From assembly GCF_001571305.1 (NCBI RefSeq), contig NZ_BCTN01000009.1:1-64000 (forward strand): 64,000 bases of DNA, read 5' to 3'. The notes under the pieces were generated by a model that was not told the DNA's origin, made no database searches, and saw nothing but the letters and a program-made list of their open reading frames with translations. The translations under genes and the position numbers were made by a program. This stretch comes from Erwinia persicina NBRC 102418 (lineage in GTDB: Bacteria > Pseudomonadota > Gammaproteobacteria > Enterobacterales > Enterobacteriaceae). Shown in pieces: positions 9,602-20,261 of this stretch; the first letter of the stretch is position 1, and every line of letters begins with the position of its first letter.

Positions 9602-10528
9602 ATGACTGTGAAAGCCCTGTTCCGTTATGCCGGTGTGATTGCTTTCTTCACATTGGCCTGTTACGCCCCCGCAGGGGAGGCTGCAGGCCGTGTGGCATGT
9701 CCGGTTACGCACAGCCTGTCTGAATGCATTAAGCGGGTGGCCGATGCCGGTGGCGGCACGGTGCAGCTGGGCAACGGCACCTATTTTCAGGACCGCAGTC
9801 TGTTACTGAGCAGCAATGTGGCGCTTGAAGGCAGGGGGCCGGGTACCGTTATCACCTGGCGTCCTGCGGTCAGCAGCACCATTAATGCCCCGCTGCTCTA
9901 TACCACTGCCGCCATCCACGTCACGATAAAAAATATCAAGCTGGTCGGCACCATTGACCAACGGCCTGACAGTCAGGATCGGTGAAACCATCAGATAGGA
10001 CTCTTCTTTAACTGTAGTGGGGATCCGACGGCCGGTGAAAAAACCGGTTGCAGTGATATCACCCTGCAAAATGTTGAGGTGGAGAACAGCAGCGACGGGA
10101 TCCACCTGAAAGGCGTCAGTCGTATAACGGCGACAGACCTGAAGCTGCATAACAACGGCAACACCGAAAAGGACTATTTTCATAATATCTACCTTCGGCG
10201 CGTAGCTGATGTTCGGCTGATCCAGAGCGGAAAAAACAGCGGCGGTTATTATGCCAGCCCCCGTGGACACGGCATTCGTGGATCGCACATGATCAACGTT
10301 TATATGAGCGATCTGACGGTGTATGACAACGCCGATTACGGCATCCATATGGACAGGGTATTTAATGTCAGACTGCATAACCTGCATGTTTATCACAACT
10401 GCCTGAGCGGCAAGCCAGGCTGCCAGCAGATCAAATGCTTTGGCCTTCAGTGCGATATCCATCCCAATGCGCCGGCTGAACCGGCGCCTGATAGCAGCAG
10501 GCCGCTGCAGGAGCCTGTTCTCAGATGA
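9602..10528 (+). pseudogene. Secreted right-handed beta-helix (pectate-lyase-like) protein, broken by an in-frame TGA
   Basis: A signal peptide (about residues 1-28) opens the protein. The beta-helix cap region follows (SLSECIKRVADAGGGTVQLG, then NVALEGRGPGTVITW). The frame stops at TGA 9983-9985 after 127 codons, then continues in the same frame without another stop to 10526-10528. The second part contains further beta-helix rungs (SDGIHLKGVSRITATDLKLH, YGIHMDRVFNVRLHNL). Restored, it would have 308 residues. A single TGG-to-TGA change would explain the break. Beta-helix folds occur in pectate lyases, polysaccharide lyases and hydrolases; I see no family-specific catalytic motif. The 3' end overlaps convergent ybaE by 8 bases. 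Confidence 0.8.
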
Positions 10529-12221
10529 TTGCGACGGGCGGGGCAATCCAGGCCCGGGAAAAATCAAACCAGCCCCAGGCGTTCAGGCGGATCCCTTCAA
10601 CATCTGGGGGCGCGCTGACCTGATAACGATAGTTAAACAGTGGGGTGATCACGGCATCCGCCATCAGCTGCAGATATAACGCCCTGAGACATTGCTGGCG
10701 CTGTTCCAGTTCAGGATGAGCCTGTAAATCCTCCAGATGATGCAGCAGTTGCGCCCAGCCGTCCGCCCCGGTCAGTATCGGCCACAGGGGATCCTGGCGC
10801 AGCCAGCTCTCAAGGGTAAACACCGGCGCCTCACCGATCAGCCTGTCGCCCATCACCAGATCTGCCTCTGCCAGTGCGGGATAATCCTGCCAGTTCTTGG
10901 CTGGGTGGAAATGCAGCGTCAGCTGACAGCCCTGGGTGGCCAGCAGGTGCTGTAACGTTGTCGCCATGGCATGCAGTTCTACCGGCAGGTGGTAATGCAG
11001 GCTGAGTCGGGCAGGCAGAGAAACGTCCGGATCAGGCTGCCAGTCAGGAATATGCCAGCCCGGCAGCATTTCCCGGCTGGGAGTGATCAGGCCTTCTTCA
11101 AGAGGCAGCGCTTCGATAATGCCAGACTGATGCACCAGCGACATAATATGCCTGGCCTGACGCGCGGATAGTCCGGCACGCCGCCCTCGCGCCAGATAAC
11201 AAAATCCAAGGCTGATACGCTGGCTGACGGGCTGCAGAGCCTTCAGATCGTGCTGTGCGCCGATGGCAATCTTCACCGGATGACGGCAGCTGGTGCCCAG
11301 CCCCGGGTCAAACAGCTGCGGTGCGATCCAGTATTCAATGGCCTGCATCAGGGGGTGTGTGCCGTGATACCAGCCATGGCTTTCCAGGCGCAGTAGCGCC
11401 GGGGAGTTCACCATCAAGCGCCAGGGGCCGGCTCCGATATCCGCATTTTCCGGGTGCGGCAGCAGACACGGGACGCTGGCCAGCCGGTGTGCCAGCCAGT
11501 AGTCCGGCGTCAGCAGGTCGATACGCAGGCAAAGGGCATGGGCCCGGCTGACCGTCTTAACGCTGGCCAGCAGGCGCTTCCCGCCAGCGCTGGCAAGGAT
11601 CATCTCCAGCCGCTGTTGCAGTTGTTCAGCGGTGACAGCCTCGCCGTGATGCCAGCGTAACTGAGGGCGCAGAAAGAAGAACCAGCTCAGTCCATCTTCA
11701 CTGACCTGCCAGTGGTGCGCCAGGTCGGGAACGGCCTCATCTCCTGCCAGACGGCTTAATCCGGCAAAAACCTGCTGGGCCAGATGCTGCTCTGCGCGAC
11801 CTGGCTGCATCAGCGGACGCAAGGGGTCCAGGGGACGATAATAAGGAATACGCAGCGTAGGCTGGTTGTTCTGCCACTGTCCGCCCATAAACGGCTGAAG
11901 CAGCTGGCTGAGCTGCTCCGGAGCAAGCGGCACCATCTGCAGCGCATGCTGCGGCTGGCCGTTATCGAGTTGCTGTAGCATCAGTTCGCTGCGCAGGGTG
12001 GCGGGAGATTGCAAGAAGGTCAGACTGCCGCGCCTTCCGCGCCCTGACGTCGCCTGCCAGTTCAGCCATCCGCTCTCCTGCCACTGACGCAGCAGCGTTC
12101 GGGCGTGGCGCTCACTGCAAAAACAGCAGGCGGCAATCTCGGCCACGCTGGTCGACTGCGGCTGGCCTGCGCTGTGTTGCCACAGGCGCTGATACTGATT
12201 TAACCGATTCAGTTTTCTCAT
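10521..12221 (-). CDS. ybaE: SgrR-family transcriptional regulator YbaE
   Basis: The protein has 566 residues from the ATG at 12221, which has GGAT upstream; an ATG nine bases earlier (12230) is possible. An N-terminal SgrR winged helix (about 1-80, [22 protein letters not shown]) is followed by a periplasmic-binding-protein-like SBP_bac_5 domain ([15 protein letters not shown]). The C-terminus ends in the SgrR signature [17 protein letters not shown]. SgrR itself answers sugar-phosphate stress; the role of its paralogue YbaE is not established. It lies next to cof, as in E. coli. Confidence 0.88.
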   Translation of the reverse strand: MRKLNRLNQYQRLWQHSAGQPQSTSVAEIAACCFCSERHARTLLRQWQESGWLNWQATSGRGRRGSLTFLQSPATLRSELMLQQLDNGQPQHALQMVPLAPEQLSQLLQPFMGGQWQNNQPTLRIPYYRPLDPLRPLMQPGRAEQHLAQQVFAGLSRLAGDEAVPDLAHHWQVSEDGLSWFFFLRPQLRWHHGEAVTAEQLQQRLEMILASAGGKRLLASVKTVSRAHALCLRIDLLTPDYWLAHRLASVPCLLPHPENADIGAGPWRLMVNSPALLRLESHGWYHGTHPLMQAIEYWIAPQLFDPGLGTSCRHPVKIAIGAQHDLKALQPVSQRISLGFCYLARGRRAGLSARQARHIMSLVHQSGIIEALPLEEGLITPSREMLPGWHIPDWQPDPDVSLPARLSLHYHLPVELHAMATTLQHLLATQGCQLTLHFHPAKNWQDYPALAEADLVMGDRLIGEAPVFTLESWLRQDPLWPILTGADGWAQLLHHLEDLQAHPELEQRQQCLRALYLQLMADAVITPLFNYRYQVSAPPDVEGIRLNAWGWFDFSRAWIAPPVAII

Positions 12222-12323
12222 GTCATCCAAACCCGGAACAGTTTAAAAAAAGTATTCACTATTAGTTCCGTAAATGCCAGAGGATACTCAGTGCAGATGA
12301 AAACCCCTTCAAGCGGAGAGAAA

Positions 12324-13142
12324 ATGGTGCGTCTTGCTGCATTTGATATGGATGGCACGCTGCTGATGCCAGACCATCAGTTAGGGCAACAAACCCTGCT
12401 CAGCCTTCGTGCGCTTCAGGCACATCCCGTGCAGCTGACCTTTGCCACCGGTCGCCATTATCTGGAGATGCAGCCACTGCTACGCAATTACGATCTGCCT
12501 GCTTTTCTGATCAGCGGCAACGGGACACGCATCCACGATCCCGCAGGTGAGTTACTGCATGCCAGCGATCTTCCTCCGGCCGTGGCAAGGCAGGTGATCC
12601 ACAGCCACTGGCATACCCGCGCCAGTCTGCATGTTTTCAATGATAATGGCTGGTTTACGCAGTATGACGTTCCGGAGATTTTACAGGCGCATCAGCTGTC
12701 AAATTTCCGCTATCAACTGACCGATTTGCGTACGCTGTCGGAACATCAGGTGACGAAAGCCTGCTTTATTGCGGATTATGAGACGCTTTGTGCGCTGAAA
12801 ATCCAGCTTCATGAAGCGCTGGGCGATAGCGCCCACCTCTGTTTTTCGGCGCAGGACTGCCTGGAGGTGTTGCCTCTCGACTGTAACAAGGGGGCGGCCC
12901 TGGCGCAGCTAACGGATCGGCTGGGTATTCACATGGCAGAGTGCATGGCCTTTGGCGATGCAATGAACGATCTGGAGATGCTGGGAGGCGTGGGGCAGGG
13001 TTTTGTGATGCGCAACGCCATGCGTGAACTGAAAGCGAAACTGCCGCATTTACCGGTTATTGGCGACTGTGCGACACAGGGCGTGTCTCATTATCTCAAC
13101 CACTGGCTTTCCACACCACACCGGGTTTATTCCCCCGAATAA
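12324..13142 (+). CDS. cof: HMP-PP phosphatase Cof (HAD superfamily)
   Basis: The protein has 272 residues, equal to E. coli Cof, starting at the ATG at 12324 ([14 protein letters not shown]) with GGAG five bases upstream. HAD motifs: DMDGTLL (nucleophile Asp), SGNGTR in motif II, a conserved Lys in CNKGAAL, and GDAMND in motif IV. Cof hydrolyses the thiamin precursor HMP-pyrophosphate and other sugar and pyridoxal phosphates in the cytoplasm. The divergent gene is ybaE. Confidence 0.95.
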   Translation: MVRLAAFDMDGTLLMPDHQLGQQTLLSLRALQAHPVQLTFATGRHYLEMQPLLRNYDLPAFLISGNGTRIHDPAGELLHASDLPPAVARQVIHSHWHTRASLHVFNDNGWFTQYDVPEILQAHQLSNFRYQLTDLRTLSEHQVTKACFIADYETLCALKIQLHEALGDSAHLCFSAQDCLEVLPLDCNKGAALAQLTDRLGIHMAECMAFGDAMNDLEMLGGVGQGFVMRNAMRELKAKLPHLPVIGDCATQGVSHYLNHWLSTPHRVYSPE

Positions 13143-13190
13143 TCCGTTTTATTGGTCAGTGTGCCGGACCTGGACGTCCGGCTATTTTCT

Positions 13191-14129
13191 TTAGCGGCGC
13201 AGCGCCGCTTTGGTTGTCACCGCAGGCTGTCGGCTGCGTGCACCGCGATACAGCGTCAGCAATATCCCCAGCAGGAAAGGCAACAACAGCAGTAAAGATT
13301 CACGGCTGATACTGCTGCCATTCAACTGACTCTCCAGCGCCACCGCAATAAGCGGAAAGACCAGAAAGACCAGTGAAGCCTGGAAAGGTTTTGCCGTCTG
13401 TTGCAGAGCAAAGTAAGCCAGAATACCGCCCACGCCGGCCACCACGCCAAGATAGGCAATCGCCATCAGCGCCTCGGGTGCGAAGGCATGGACATCAGGT
13501 GATTCCGCCAGCCCGGCTACCGTCAGGAGTATGCCCGCTCCCAGACAGGGCAGGGCGTTATAGCTCAACACGGAAATACCCGCACAGCGCTTTTTACACT
13601 GGACGTACATCACCGCGTGAATTAGCACGGCAGCGACCAGCGCCAGGATCCCCTGGATTTGACTCTCTCCGCTGTGGCGGGTTTCGTGCCACAGAATTGT
13701 GCTTAGCGCGCCAATACTGATGGCCAGGCCCAGCAGCTGCTGCAGCGATGTTTTTTCACGCAGAAACAGCAGGGAAGCGGCCAGCACTGCCGCAGGCATA
13801 GTGGCAAAAATAATGGCTGCCAGGCTGGATGAGGTGTAACGCTCACCGTAGATCATCAGCGTAAACGGAATCGCGAAATAGAACAGCATGACACAGAGCT
13901 GAAAACCACGCTGTCCTTGTGGAAACAGTAAAGGTGCCTTTTTATACCCTGCGAGCAACAGCAGCAGCGGGGCAGCACAGAGGAAACGCAGCCCGGTGGC
14001 AAAAACGGGTGGAACGGTAGCCACAGTAATTTTCATTGCCATCCAGGTTGTACCCCAGGTGAGGGCGACAGCCGTGAATAATCCAATGATCAACAGGTTA
14101 CGGTAAGCAGAACGCGGCATTTTCGTCAT
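13191..14129 (-). CDS. EamA/DMT-family transporter
   Basis: The protein has 312 residues with ten predicted helices in two EamA repeats. The first repeat starts ALTWGTTWMAMKI and contains YTSSSLAAIIFATMPAAVLA; the second contains the GVVAGVGGILAYFALQQT segment. DMT transporters of this type export amino acids or other metabolites across the inner membrane. The substrate is unknown. It is an insertion relative to E. coli, where cof and decR are close together. It is divergent from decR with an intergenic space of about 105 bases. Confidence 0.88.
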   Translation of the reverse strand: MTKMPRSAYRNLLIIGLFTAVALTWGTTWMAMKITVATVPPVFATGLRFLCAAPLLLLLAGYKKAPLLFPQGQRGFQLCVMLFYFAIPFTLMIYGERYTSSSLAAIIFATMPAAVLAASLLFLREKTSLQQLLGLAISIGALSTILWHETRHSGESQIQGILALVAAVLIHAVMYVQCKKRCAGISVLSYNALPCLGAGILLTVAGLAESPDVHAFAPEALMAIAYLGVVAGVGGILAYFALQQTAKPFQASLVFLVFPLIAVALESQLNGSSISRESLLLLLPFLLGILLTLYRGARSRQPAVTTKAALRR

Positions 14130-14234
14130 CCTTGAGTGAGAGACTGCAGGAGAACCAGATTAACGAAATACCCGGGGAAAAGGTTGCTATAATACTACTG
14201 TGTTTCTGATGCTATGGAGAAAATTTTGCTACCT

Positions 14235-14699
14235 ATGCCGCTGGATAAAAAAGACAGGTTGCTGTTAAACCTGCTTCAGCAGGATTGTACGCTCTCTCTG
14301 CAGGCGCTGGCGGATGCCGTCAGCCTGACCACTACCCCCTGTTGGAAGCGCTTGAAAAGGCTGGAGGATGAAGGCTATATTCGCGGCCGGGTGGCGTTAC
14401 TCGATGGTGAAAAACTCGGCCTTGGTCTGACTGCTTTTGTCCTGATCAAAACCCAGCAGCACAGCAGCGAATGGTTTAACCAGTTTGTTGATGTGGTTCA
14501 GGCTATGCCGGAAGTGATGGGGTTCTACCGCATGGCCGGGGAATATGATTATTTGCTGCGCGTTCAGGTGGCCGATATGAAAAGCTACGATGGCTTTTAT
14601 AAGCGTCTGGTCAACGGCGTGCCGGGCCTGATCGATGTCACTTCGAGTTTTGCGATGGAAGAGATAAAATACACCACCGCTTTGCCGGTGACGCTTTAA
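14235..14699 (+). CDS. decR: Lrp/AsnC-family regulator DecR (YbaO)
   Basis: The protein has 154 residues from the ATG at 14235 ([16 protein letters not shown]), which aligns with E. coli DecR. An ATG at 14214 and a TTG at 14226 are in frame, and the TTG has the better-placed GGAG, so the start is uncertain. The N-terminal helix-turn-helix ([24 protein letters not shown]) is followed by an AsnC ligand-binding domain. DecR activates cysteine-detoxification genes in E. coli. It lies just upstream of mdlAB. Confidence 0.93.
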   Translation: MPLDKKDRLLLNLLQQDCTLSLQALADAVSLTTTPCWKRLKRLEDEGYIRGRVALLDGEKLGLGLTAFVLIKTQQHSSEWFNQFVDVVQAMPEVMGFYRMAGEYDYLLRVQVADMKSYDGFYKRLVNGVPGLIDVTSSFAMEEIKYTTALPVTL

Positions 14700-14723
14700 C
14701 CGGTCGATAATCAGGATATTTTT

Positions 14724-16493
14724 GTGCGACTTTTTAGCCAACTTAGCTGGTACTTTTTGCGTGAATGGCGCCGTTATCTTGGGGCGGTTTTGCTGTTAAT
14801 CGTGATTGCCATACTGCAACTCCTGCCACCACATGTGGTGGGCAGGATCGTCGACGGCGTCAGCCGCGACGGCATGACTCACGCTCAGCTGATGATGTGG
14901 GTTGGCGTCATGCTGGCCACGGCCATTGTCGTTTATCTGCTGCGCTATGTCTGGCGCGTGCTGCTGTTTGGTGCCTCCTATCAGCTGGCGGTGGAGCTGC
15001 GTGAAGATTTTTACCGTCAGCTCAGTCGCCAGCATCCCGGATTCTATTTACGCCACCGGACCGGCGACCTGATTGCACGGGCCACCAATGACGTTGACCG
15101 CGTGGTGTTCGCCGCCGGTGAAGGCGTGCTGACGCTGGTCGACTCGCTGGTCATGGGCATGGCAGTGCTGATTGTGATGAGCACGCAAATCAGCTGGCAG
15201 CTCACGCTGCTGGCCCTGTTGCCGATGCCGGTAATGGCGCTGGTGATCAAACGCTACGGTGACCAGCTCCATCAGCGCTTTAAGCTTGCCCAGGCGGCAT
15301 TTTCCTCGCTGAACGATCAGACGCAGGAGAGCCTGAGCAGTATTCGTATGATCAAAGCGTTTGGCCTGGAAGACCACCAGTCCGGGCAGTTTGCTGCCAT
15401 TGCCAAAGATACCGGAGAGAAAAACCTGCGGGTAGCCCGCGTTGATGCGCGCTTTGACCCTACTATCTATATCGCTATCGGCCTGTCGAATCTGTTGGCT
15501 ATCGGCGGCGGCAGCTGGATGGTATGGCACGGTACTATGACCCTGGGTCAGCTCACCAGTTTTGTGATGTACCTTGGGCTGATGATCTGGCCGATGCTGG
15601 CGCTGGCCTGGATGTTTAACATTGTTGAACGCGGCAGCGCGGCCTGGACCCGAATTAAGGCGCTGCTGGCGGAAGCGCCGGCCGTCGTTGACGGCGATAA
15701 AGTGCTGCCGGAAGGCCGGGGCGTGCTGGCGATCTCGGTCAGCGAGTTCTGCTATCCGGGGGCGCAACAGCCTGCGCTGCGCAATCTGCACGTTCGCCTT
15801 CAGCCGGGACAGATGCTGGGACTGTGTGGCCCGACCGGTGCGGGGAAAAGTACCTTGCTGAGTCTTATCCAGCGCCACTTTGATATCGACCAGGGCGACA
15901 TTTGTTATCACGATATTCCGCTGCCACAGCTACGTCTGGACAGCTGGCGCAGCCGTCTGGCCGTGGTCAGTCAGACCCCCTTCCTCTTCTCCGACAGCGT
16001 GGCCAGTAATATTGCACTGGGCCGTCCGGGGGCGACACAACGTGAAATTGAACAGGCCGCCCGTCTCGCTTTTGTCCATGACGATATTTTGCGTTTACCT
16101 GAAGGCTATGAGACGGAAGTCGGAGAGCGGGGGGTGATGCTGTCCGGCGGTCAGAAACAGCGGATTTCCATTGCGCGTGCCCTGCTGCTGGATGCGGAAA
16201 TTCTGGTGCTGGACGACGCACTGTCCGCTGTGGATGGCCGCACCGAGCATCAGATCCTGCATAACCTGCGCAGCTGGGGGGAAGGGCGCACGGTGATCAT
16301 CAGCGCCCACCGCCTTTCTGCGCTCACCGAAGCCAGTGAGATCCTGGTACTGCAGCACGGCCAGGTGGCGCAGCGCGGCGACCATGAGCAACTGGCGGCA
16401 GAACAGGGCTGGTATCGCGATATGTACCGTTATCAACAGCTGGAAGCTGCACTGGACGATGATGAAACAGAACAGGGAGCTGTGCATGGCTAA
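14724..16493 (+). CDS. mdlA: Heterodimeric multidrug-type ABC transporter subunit MdlA
   Basis: The protein has 589 residues from the GTG at 14724 with AGGA upstream. A six-helix exporter membrane domain (about 1-310) is fused to an ATPase with Walker [10 protein letters not shown] (about 371), a complete signature LSGGQKQR (about 473) and Walker B ILVLDDA. It pairs with MdlB in the inner membrane; the substrate is not firmly known. mdlB begins 8 bases before the mdlA stop, so the two are translationally coupled. Confidence 0.95.
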   Translation: MRLFSQLSWYFLREWRRYLGAVLLLIVIAILQLLPPHVVGRIVDGVSRDGMTHAQLMMWVGVMLATAIVVYLLRYVWRVLLFGASYQLAVELREDFYRQLSRQHPGFYLRHRTGDLIARATNDVDRVVFAAGEGVLTLVDSLVMGMAVLIVMSTQISWQLTLLALLPMPVMALVIKRYGDQLHQRFKLAQAAFSSLNDQTQESLSSIRMIKAFGLEDHQSGQFAAIAKDTGEKNLRVARVDARFDPTIYIAIGLSNLLAIGGGSWMVWHGTMTLGQLTSFVMYLGLMIWPMLALAWMFNIVERGSAAWTRIKALLAEAPAVVDGDKVLPEGRGVLAISVSEFCYPGAQQPALRNLHVRLQPGQMLGLCGPTGAGKSTLLSLIQRHFDIDQGDICYHDIPLPQLRLDSWRSRLAVVSQTPFLFSDSVASNIALGRPGATQREIEQAARLAFVHDDILRLPEGYETEVGERGVMLSGGQKQRISIARALLLDAEILVLDDALSAVDGRTEHQILHNLRSWGEGRTVIISAHRLSALTEASEILVLQHGQVAQRGDHEQLAAEQGWYRDMYRYQQLEAALDDDETEQGAVHG

Positions 16494-18249
16494 TGTCATC
16501 CAACTGTGGCCGACGATCAAACGGCTGCTGTCCTACGGTGCGCCGTGGCGTAAATCCCTGAGCCTGGCGGTACTGATGCTGTGGGTGGCCGCCGCCGCCG
16601 AGGTGCTGGGGCCGGTGCTGGTCAGCTACTTTATCGACAACATGGTGGCGAAACACCGCATGCCGGTTGGGCTTGCTGCCGGCCTGGTCGTCAGTTTCCT
16701 GTTATTACAATTGCTGGCGGCAGCGCTGCACTACGCTCAGGCACTGCTGTTTAATCAGGCGGCGGTGGGCGTGGTTCAGCGTCTGCGAACTGACGTGATG
16801 GATGCGGCGCTGCGCCAGCCCCTGGGAGCGTTTGATACGCAGCCGGTGGGGCAGATTATTTCTCGCGTGACGAATGATACCGAGGTCGTGCGCGACCTGT
16901 ATGTCACCGTTGTCGCCACCGTACTGCGCAGTGCGGCACTGGTCGGGGCAATGCTGGTAGCGATGTTCAGCCTTGACTGGCGTATGGCGCTGGTGGCGAT
17001 CACTATTTTTCCGGCCGTGCTGGTGGTGATGCTGATTTATCAGCGTTACAGCACGCCAATTGTGCGCCGCGTCCGCAGCTATCTGGCCGAGATCAACAAC
17101 GGCTTTAATGAAGTGATCAACGGGATGAGCGTTATCCAGCAATTCCGCCAGCAGGCACGCTTTGGCGAAAGGATGGGCGAGGCCAGCCGTTCACACTATC
17201 TGGCGCGGATGCAGACGCTGCGGCTGGACGGCTTCCTGCTGCGGCCGCTGCTCAGTCTTTTTTCAGCGATGATCCTCTGCGGCCTGATGATGCTGTTTGG
17301 CTTTACCTCCGTCGGCACGATTGAGGTGGGCGTCCTGTATGCCTTTATTAACTACCTCGGGCGATTAAATGAGCCGCTGATCGAACTGACCACCCAGCAG
17401 TCGATGTTACAGCAGGCGGTTGTGGCGGGAGAGCGTATTTTTGAACTGATGGACGCGCCGCGTCAGCCCTATGGTGAAGACAGTGAGCCGCTACGCAGCG
17501 GCAGCATTGAGATCCGTGATGTGACCTTTGCCTACCGCAGCGGTCGTCCGGTGTTAACCGATATCAACCTGTCGGTGCCCTCGCGCCATTTTGTGGCGCT
17601 GGTCGGCCATACCGGCAGCGGAAAAAGTACGCTGGCGAATCTGCTGATGGGCTATTATCCGCTCAGTCAGGGGGAGATTCTGCTGGACGGCCGTCCGCTC
17701 GCTTCCCTCAGCCATGCGGCGCTGCGGGGTAGCGTGGCGATGGTACAGCAGGATCCCGTCGTGCTGGCTGACACCTTCTTTGCTAACGTGACCCTGGGGC
17801 GCGATATTGGTGAGGACGCTGTATGGCAGGCGCTGGAAACGGTGCAACTGGCCTCTCTGGCGCGTGAACTGCCGGAGGGGATCCATACCCGGCTGGGAGA
17901 GCAGGGGAACACCCTCTCTGTCGGGCAGAAGCAACTGCTGGCGATGGCGCGGGTGCTGGTGGCATCGCCGCAAATCCTTATCCTGGATGAAGCCACCGCT
18001 AATATTGATTCCGGTACTGAGCAGGCCATTCAGAAAGCGCTGCGGGCGATACGCGAGCGAACGACGCTGGTGGTGATTGCGCACCGGCTCTCCACCATCA
18101 CCGAGGCAGATACCATTCTGGTGCTGCATCGTGGGCAGGCAGTGGAGCGCGGCAGCCATCAGGCGCTACTGGCCGCCCAGGGGCGCTACTGGCAGATGTA
18201 TCAGTTGCAGTTAGCGGGTGAGGAGCTGGCGGCCGCTGAAAACGGCTGA
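16486..18249 (+). CDS. mdlB: Heterodimeric multidrug-type ABC transporter subunit MdlB
   Basis: The protein has 587 residues from the ATG at 16486, inside the mdlA end, with AGGGAG as ribosome site. Same exporter plan: membrane domain about 1-320, Walker [10 protein letters not shown] (about 374), Walker B ILILDEA. The signature reads LSVGQKQL rather than LSGGQ, the usual asymmetry of this heterodimer, so one ATP site is probably degenerate. A terminator hairpin follows about 80 bases downstream. Confidence 0.95.
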   Translation: MANVIQLWPTIKRLLSYGAPWRKSLSLAVLMLWVAAAAEVLGPVLVSYFIDNMVAKHRMPVGLAAGLVVSFLLLQLLAAALHYAQALLFNQAAVGVVQRLRTDVMDAALRQPLGAFDTQPVGQIISRVTNDTEVVRDLYVTVVATVLRSAALVGAMLVAMFSLDWRMALVAITIFPAVLVVMLIYQRYSTPIVRRVRSYLAEINNGFNEVINGMSVIQQFRQQARFGERMGEASRSHYLARMQTLRLDGFLLRPLLSLFSAMILCGLMMLFGFTSVGTIEVGVLYAFINYLGRLNEPLIELTTQQSMLQQAVVAGERIFELMDAPRQPYGEDSEPLRSGSIEIRDVTFAYRSGRPVLTDINLSVPSRHFVALVGHTGSGKSTLANLLMGYYPLSQGEILLDGRPLASLSHAALRGSVAMVQQDPVVLADTFFANVTLGRDIGEDAVWQALETVQLASLARELPEGIHTRLGEQGNTLSVGQKQLLAMARVLVASPQILILDEATANIDSGTEQAIQKALRAIRERTTLVVIAHRLSTITEADTILVLHRGQAVERGSHQALLAAQGRYWQMYQLQLAGEELAAAENG

Positions 18250-18327
18250 AAGCTTACCGCTGCGCTGCACCAAATACAGGCGATCAAACCCGCGATCATC
18301 CCCCAAATGCACTGACTTAACGCACAG

Positions 18328-18350
18328 CGCACCTTTCTGGTGCGTTTTTT
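18328..18350 (+). terminator. Terminator of mdlAB coinciding with an NtrC-type site for glnK
   Basis: CGCACC (18328-18333) and GGTGCG (18339-18344) form a hairpin followed by six T residues. The same 17 bases fit the NtrC enhancer pattern TGCACC-N5-GGTGCA except for the two outermost bases. The site lies about 110 bases upstream of the -24 element of the glnK promoter, a usual enhancer distance. It may therefore end mdlAB and also bind NtrC. Confidence 0.7.
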
Positions 18351-18452
18351 CTATACTCCTCATTGTGCCTCCCTTTTCTGTGTGATCTGTGTCTCAGCTA
18401 CGGCTCAGACCAGGACTGACTAATCGTCTGAAAAATGCAGATTTTTCAACTC

Positions 18453-18467
18453 TGGCACAGCGTTTGC
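18453..18467 (+). promoter_or_regulatory. Sigma-54 promoter of glnK-amtB
   Basis: TGGCAC-N5-TTGC, an exact match to the sigma-54 consensus with GG at 18454-18455 and GC at 18466-18467. Transcription would begin near 18478, about 43 bases before the glnK ATG. It implies NtrC-dependent expression under nitrogen limitation. Confidence 0.93.
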
Positions 18468-18520
18468 TTTAATCATTTCGTGTCGGTGAAACAACCTATT
18501 TTTTTACTGGAGGGGATCGT

Positions 18521-18859
18521 ATGAAGCTGGTTACCGTGGTAATCAAACCGTTCAAACTGGAAGACGTGCGTGAAGCACTGTCGTCAATCGGCATTCAGGG
18601 TCTTACGGTCACTGAAGTCAAAGGCTTCGGCCGCCAGAAAGGTCATGCAGAACTGTATCGCGGTGCTGAATACAGCGTGAACTTCCTGCCAAAAGTAAAA
18701 ATTGATATCGCGATTGCAGACGACCAGCTTGATGAAGTGGTCGATGTGATTAGCAAAGCGGCCTACACAGGCAAGATTGGTGACGGGAAGATCTTTGTTG
18801 CAGAACTGCAACGGGTCATTCGTATTCGCACCGGCGAAACTGACGAAGCAGCACTGTAA
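18521..18859 (+). CDS. glnK: Nitrogen regulatory PII protein GlnK
   Basis: The protein has 112 residues. The T-loop contains the uridylylation site Tyr51 (YRGAEYSVNF), and the C-terminal TGKIGDGKIFV motif binds nucleotides. GlnK senses ATP/ADP and 2-oxoglutarate and blocks the AmtB channel when nitrogen is plentiful. The ribosome site GGAGGGGAT precedes the ATG. It is the first gene of the sigma-54 operon, with amtB 34 bases downstream. Confidence 0.98.
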   Translation: MKLVTVVIKPFKLEDVREALSSIGIQGLTVTEVKGFGRQKGHAELYRGAEYSVNFLPKVKIDIAIADDQLDEVVDVISKAAYTGKIGDGKIFVAELQRVIRIRTGETDEAAL

Positions 18860-18893
18860 TTCGGGGCTCAGAATTATGATGGGATGGGACAAA

Positions 18894-20180
18894 ATGAAAA
18901 AAATCGCTAAGTTTGGCCTCGCCGGTGCTGCTTTTTTACCGTCGCTGGCAATGGCCGCTGCGCCTGCAGTTGCTGATAAAGCCGATAATGCCTTTATGAT
19001 GATCTGCACCGCGCTGGTGCTGTTTATGACAATCCCCGGCATTGCCCTGTTTTACGGCGGCTTGATCCGCGCTAAAAACGTGCTGTCGATGCTGACTCAG
19101 GTGGCAATGACCTTCGCCATGGTCTGTGTGCTGTGGATGGTCTACGGCTACTCACTGGCGTTCAGCGAAGGGAATGCGTTCTTCGGTAACTTTAACTGGG
19201 CGATGTTGAAAAATATCTCACCGACCGCCGTGATGGGGTCTTACTACCAGTACATTCACGTTGCCTTCCAGGCCTCCTTCGCCTGCATCACCGTGGGGCT
19301 GATTGTGGGGGCTATCGCTGAACGTATTCGCTTCTCTGCCTTGCTGATTTTTGTCGTCATCTGGCTGACCTTTGCCTACCTGCCGATTGCGCACATGGTA
19401 TGGGCAGGTGGTTTCCTCGCTCAGGACGGCGCGCTGGACTTTGCGGGCGGTACGGTTGTACACATCAATGCGGCGGTGGCGGGTCTGGTCGGCGCTTACC
19501 TGGTCGGTAAACGAGCCGGTTTTGGTAAAGAGGCGTTCAAACCTCACAACCTGCCGATGGTATTTACCGGTACAGCTATTCTCTACTTTGGCTGGTTCGG
19601 CTTTAACGCGGGTTCAGCCAGTGCAGCTAACGAAATTGCCGGCCTGGCATTCCTCAACACCGTGATTGCGACAGCGGGAGCGATGTTAAGCTGGACCTTC
19701 GGTGAGTGGGCCTTGCGCGGTAAGCCTTCTCTGCTGGGCGTCAGCTCGGGTGTGATTGCCGGTCTGGTCGCCATCACGCCAGCCTGTGGCTATGTGGGCG
19801 TAGGCGGAGCACTGATTATTGGTCTGGCCGGGGGGCTCGCCGGTCTCTGGGGCGTCACCATTCTGAAAAAATGGCTGCGTGTTGACGATCCCTGCGATGT
19901 CTTCGGTGTTCACGGCGTCTGCGGTATTGTTGGCTGCATCCTGACCGGGATCTTCGCCTCTTCTTCTCTGGGCGGCGTAGGCTACGCAGAAGGCGTGACC
20001 ATGGGACATCAGGTCTGGGTACAGCTGTTCAGCGTGGGCCTGACGATTGTCTGGACGGCGGTGGTGGCGTTCGTCGGCTTTAAAGTGGCGGATATGATTG
20101 TTGGTCTGCGTGTGCCGGAAGAGCACGAACGTGAAGGGCTGGACGTCAACAGCCACGGCGAGAATGCTTACAACCAGTAA
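18894..20180 (+). CDS. amtB: Ammonium channel AmtB
   Basis: The protein has 428 residues from the ATG at 18894, equal to the E. coli precursor; ATGs at 18876 and 18879 are also in frame but would extend the signal peptide. The signal peptide ends SLAMA, followed by eleven membrane helices. The pore has twin histidines in FAGGTVVHINAA and CDVFGVHGVCG and the Phe gate in AFQASFACITVG. The C-terminal RVPEEHEREGLDVNSHGE tail contacts GlnK. A strong terminator follows. Confidence 0.97.
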   Translation: MKKIAKFGLAGAAFLPSLAMAAAPAVADKADNAFMMICTALVLFMTIPGIALFYGGLIRAKNVLSMLTQVAMTFAMVCVLWMVYGYSLAFSEGNAFFGNFNWAMLKNISPTAVMGSYYQYIHVAFQASFACITVGLIVGAIAERIRFSALLIFVVIWLTFAYLPIAHMVWAGGFLAQDGALDFAGGTVVHINAAVAGLVGAYLVGKRAGFGKEAFKPHNLPMVFTGTAILYFGWFGFNAGSASAANEIAGLAFLNTVIATAGAMLSWTFGEWALRGKPSLLGVSSGVIAGLVAITPACGYVGVGGALIIGLAGGLAGLWGVTILKKWLRVDDPCDVFGVHGVCGIVGCILTGIFASSSLGGVGYAEGVTMGHQVWVQLFSVGLTIVWTAVVAFVGFKVADMIVGLRVPEEHEREGLDVNSHGENAYNQ

Positions 20181-20226
20181 GCGGCTGTCAGCCTGAAAAG
20201 GCGGTGCGCAGCAAGCCGAAGAAACA

Positions 20227-20251
20227 GCGGGCCATCAGGCCCGCTTTTTTT
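20227..20251 (+). terminator. Terminator of glnK-amtB
   Basis: GCGGGCC (20227-20233), ATCA loop, GGCCCGC (20238-20244), then seven T residues. It lies between convergent amtB and tesB. Confidence 0.93.
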
Positions 20252-20261
20252 ATGGAGCCGG

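Noticed and set aside
9803..10567. 254-codon open frame antisense to the beta-helix pseudogene
   Set aside because: The plus strand carries a signal peptide and beta-helix rungs; the minus frame has no recognisable content.
15048..15911. 287-codon open frame antisense to mdlA
   Set aside because: An unlikely composition (rich in Gln, Arg and His) typical of antisense shadows; mdlA is certain.
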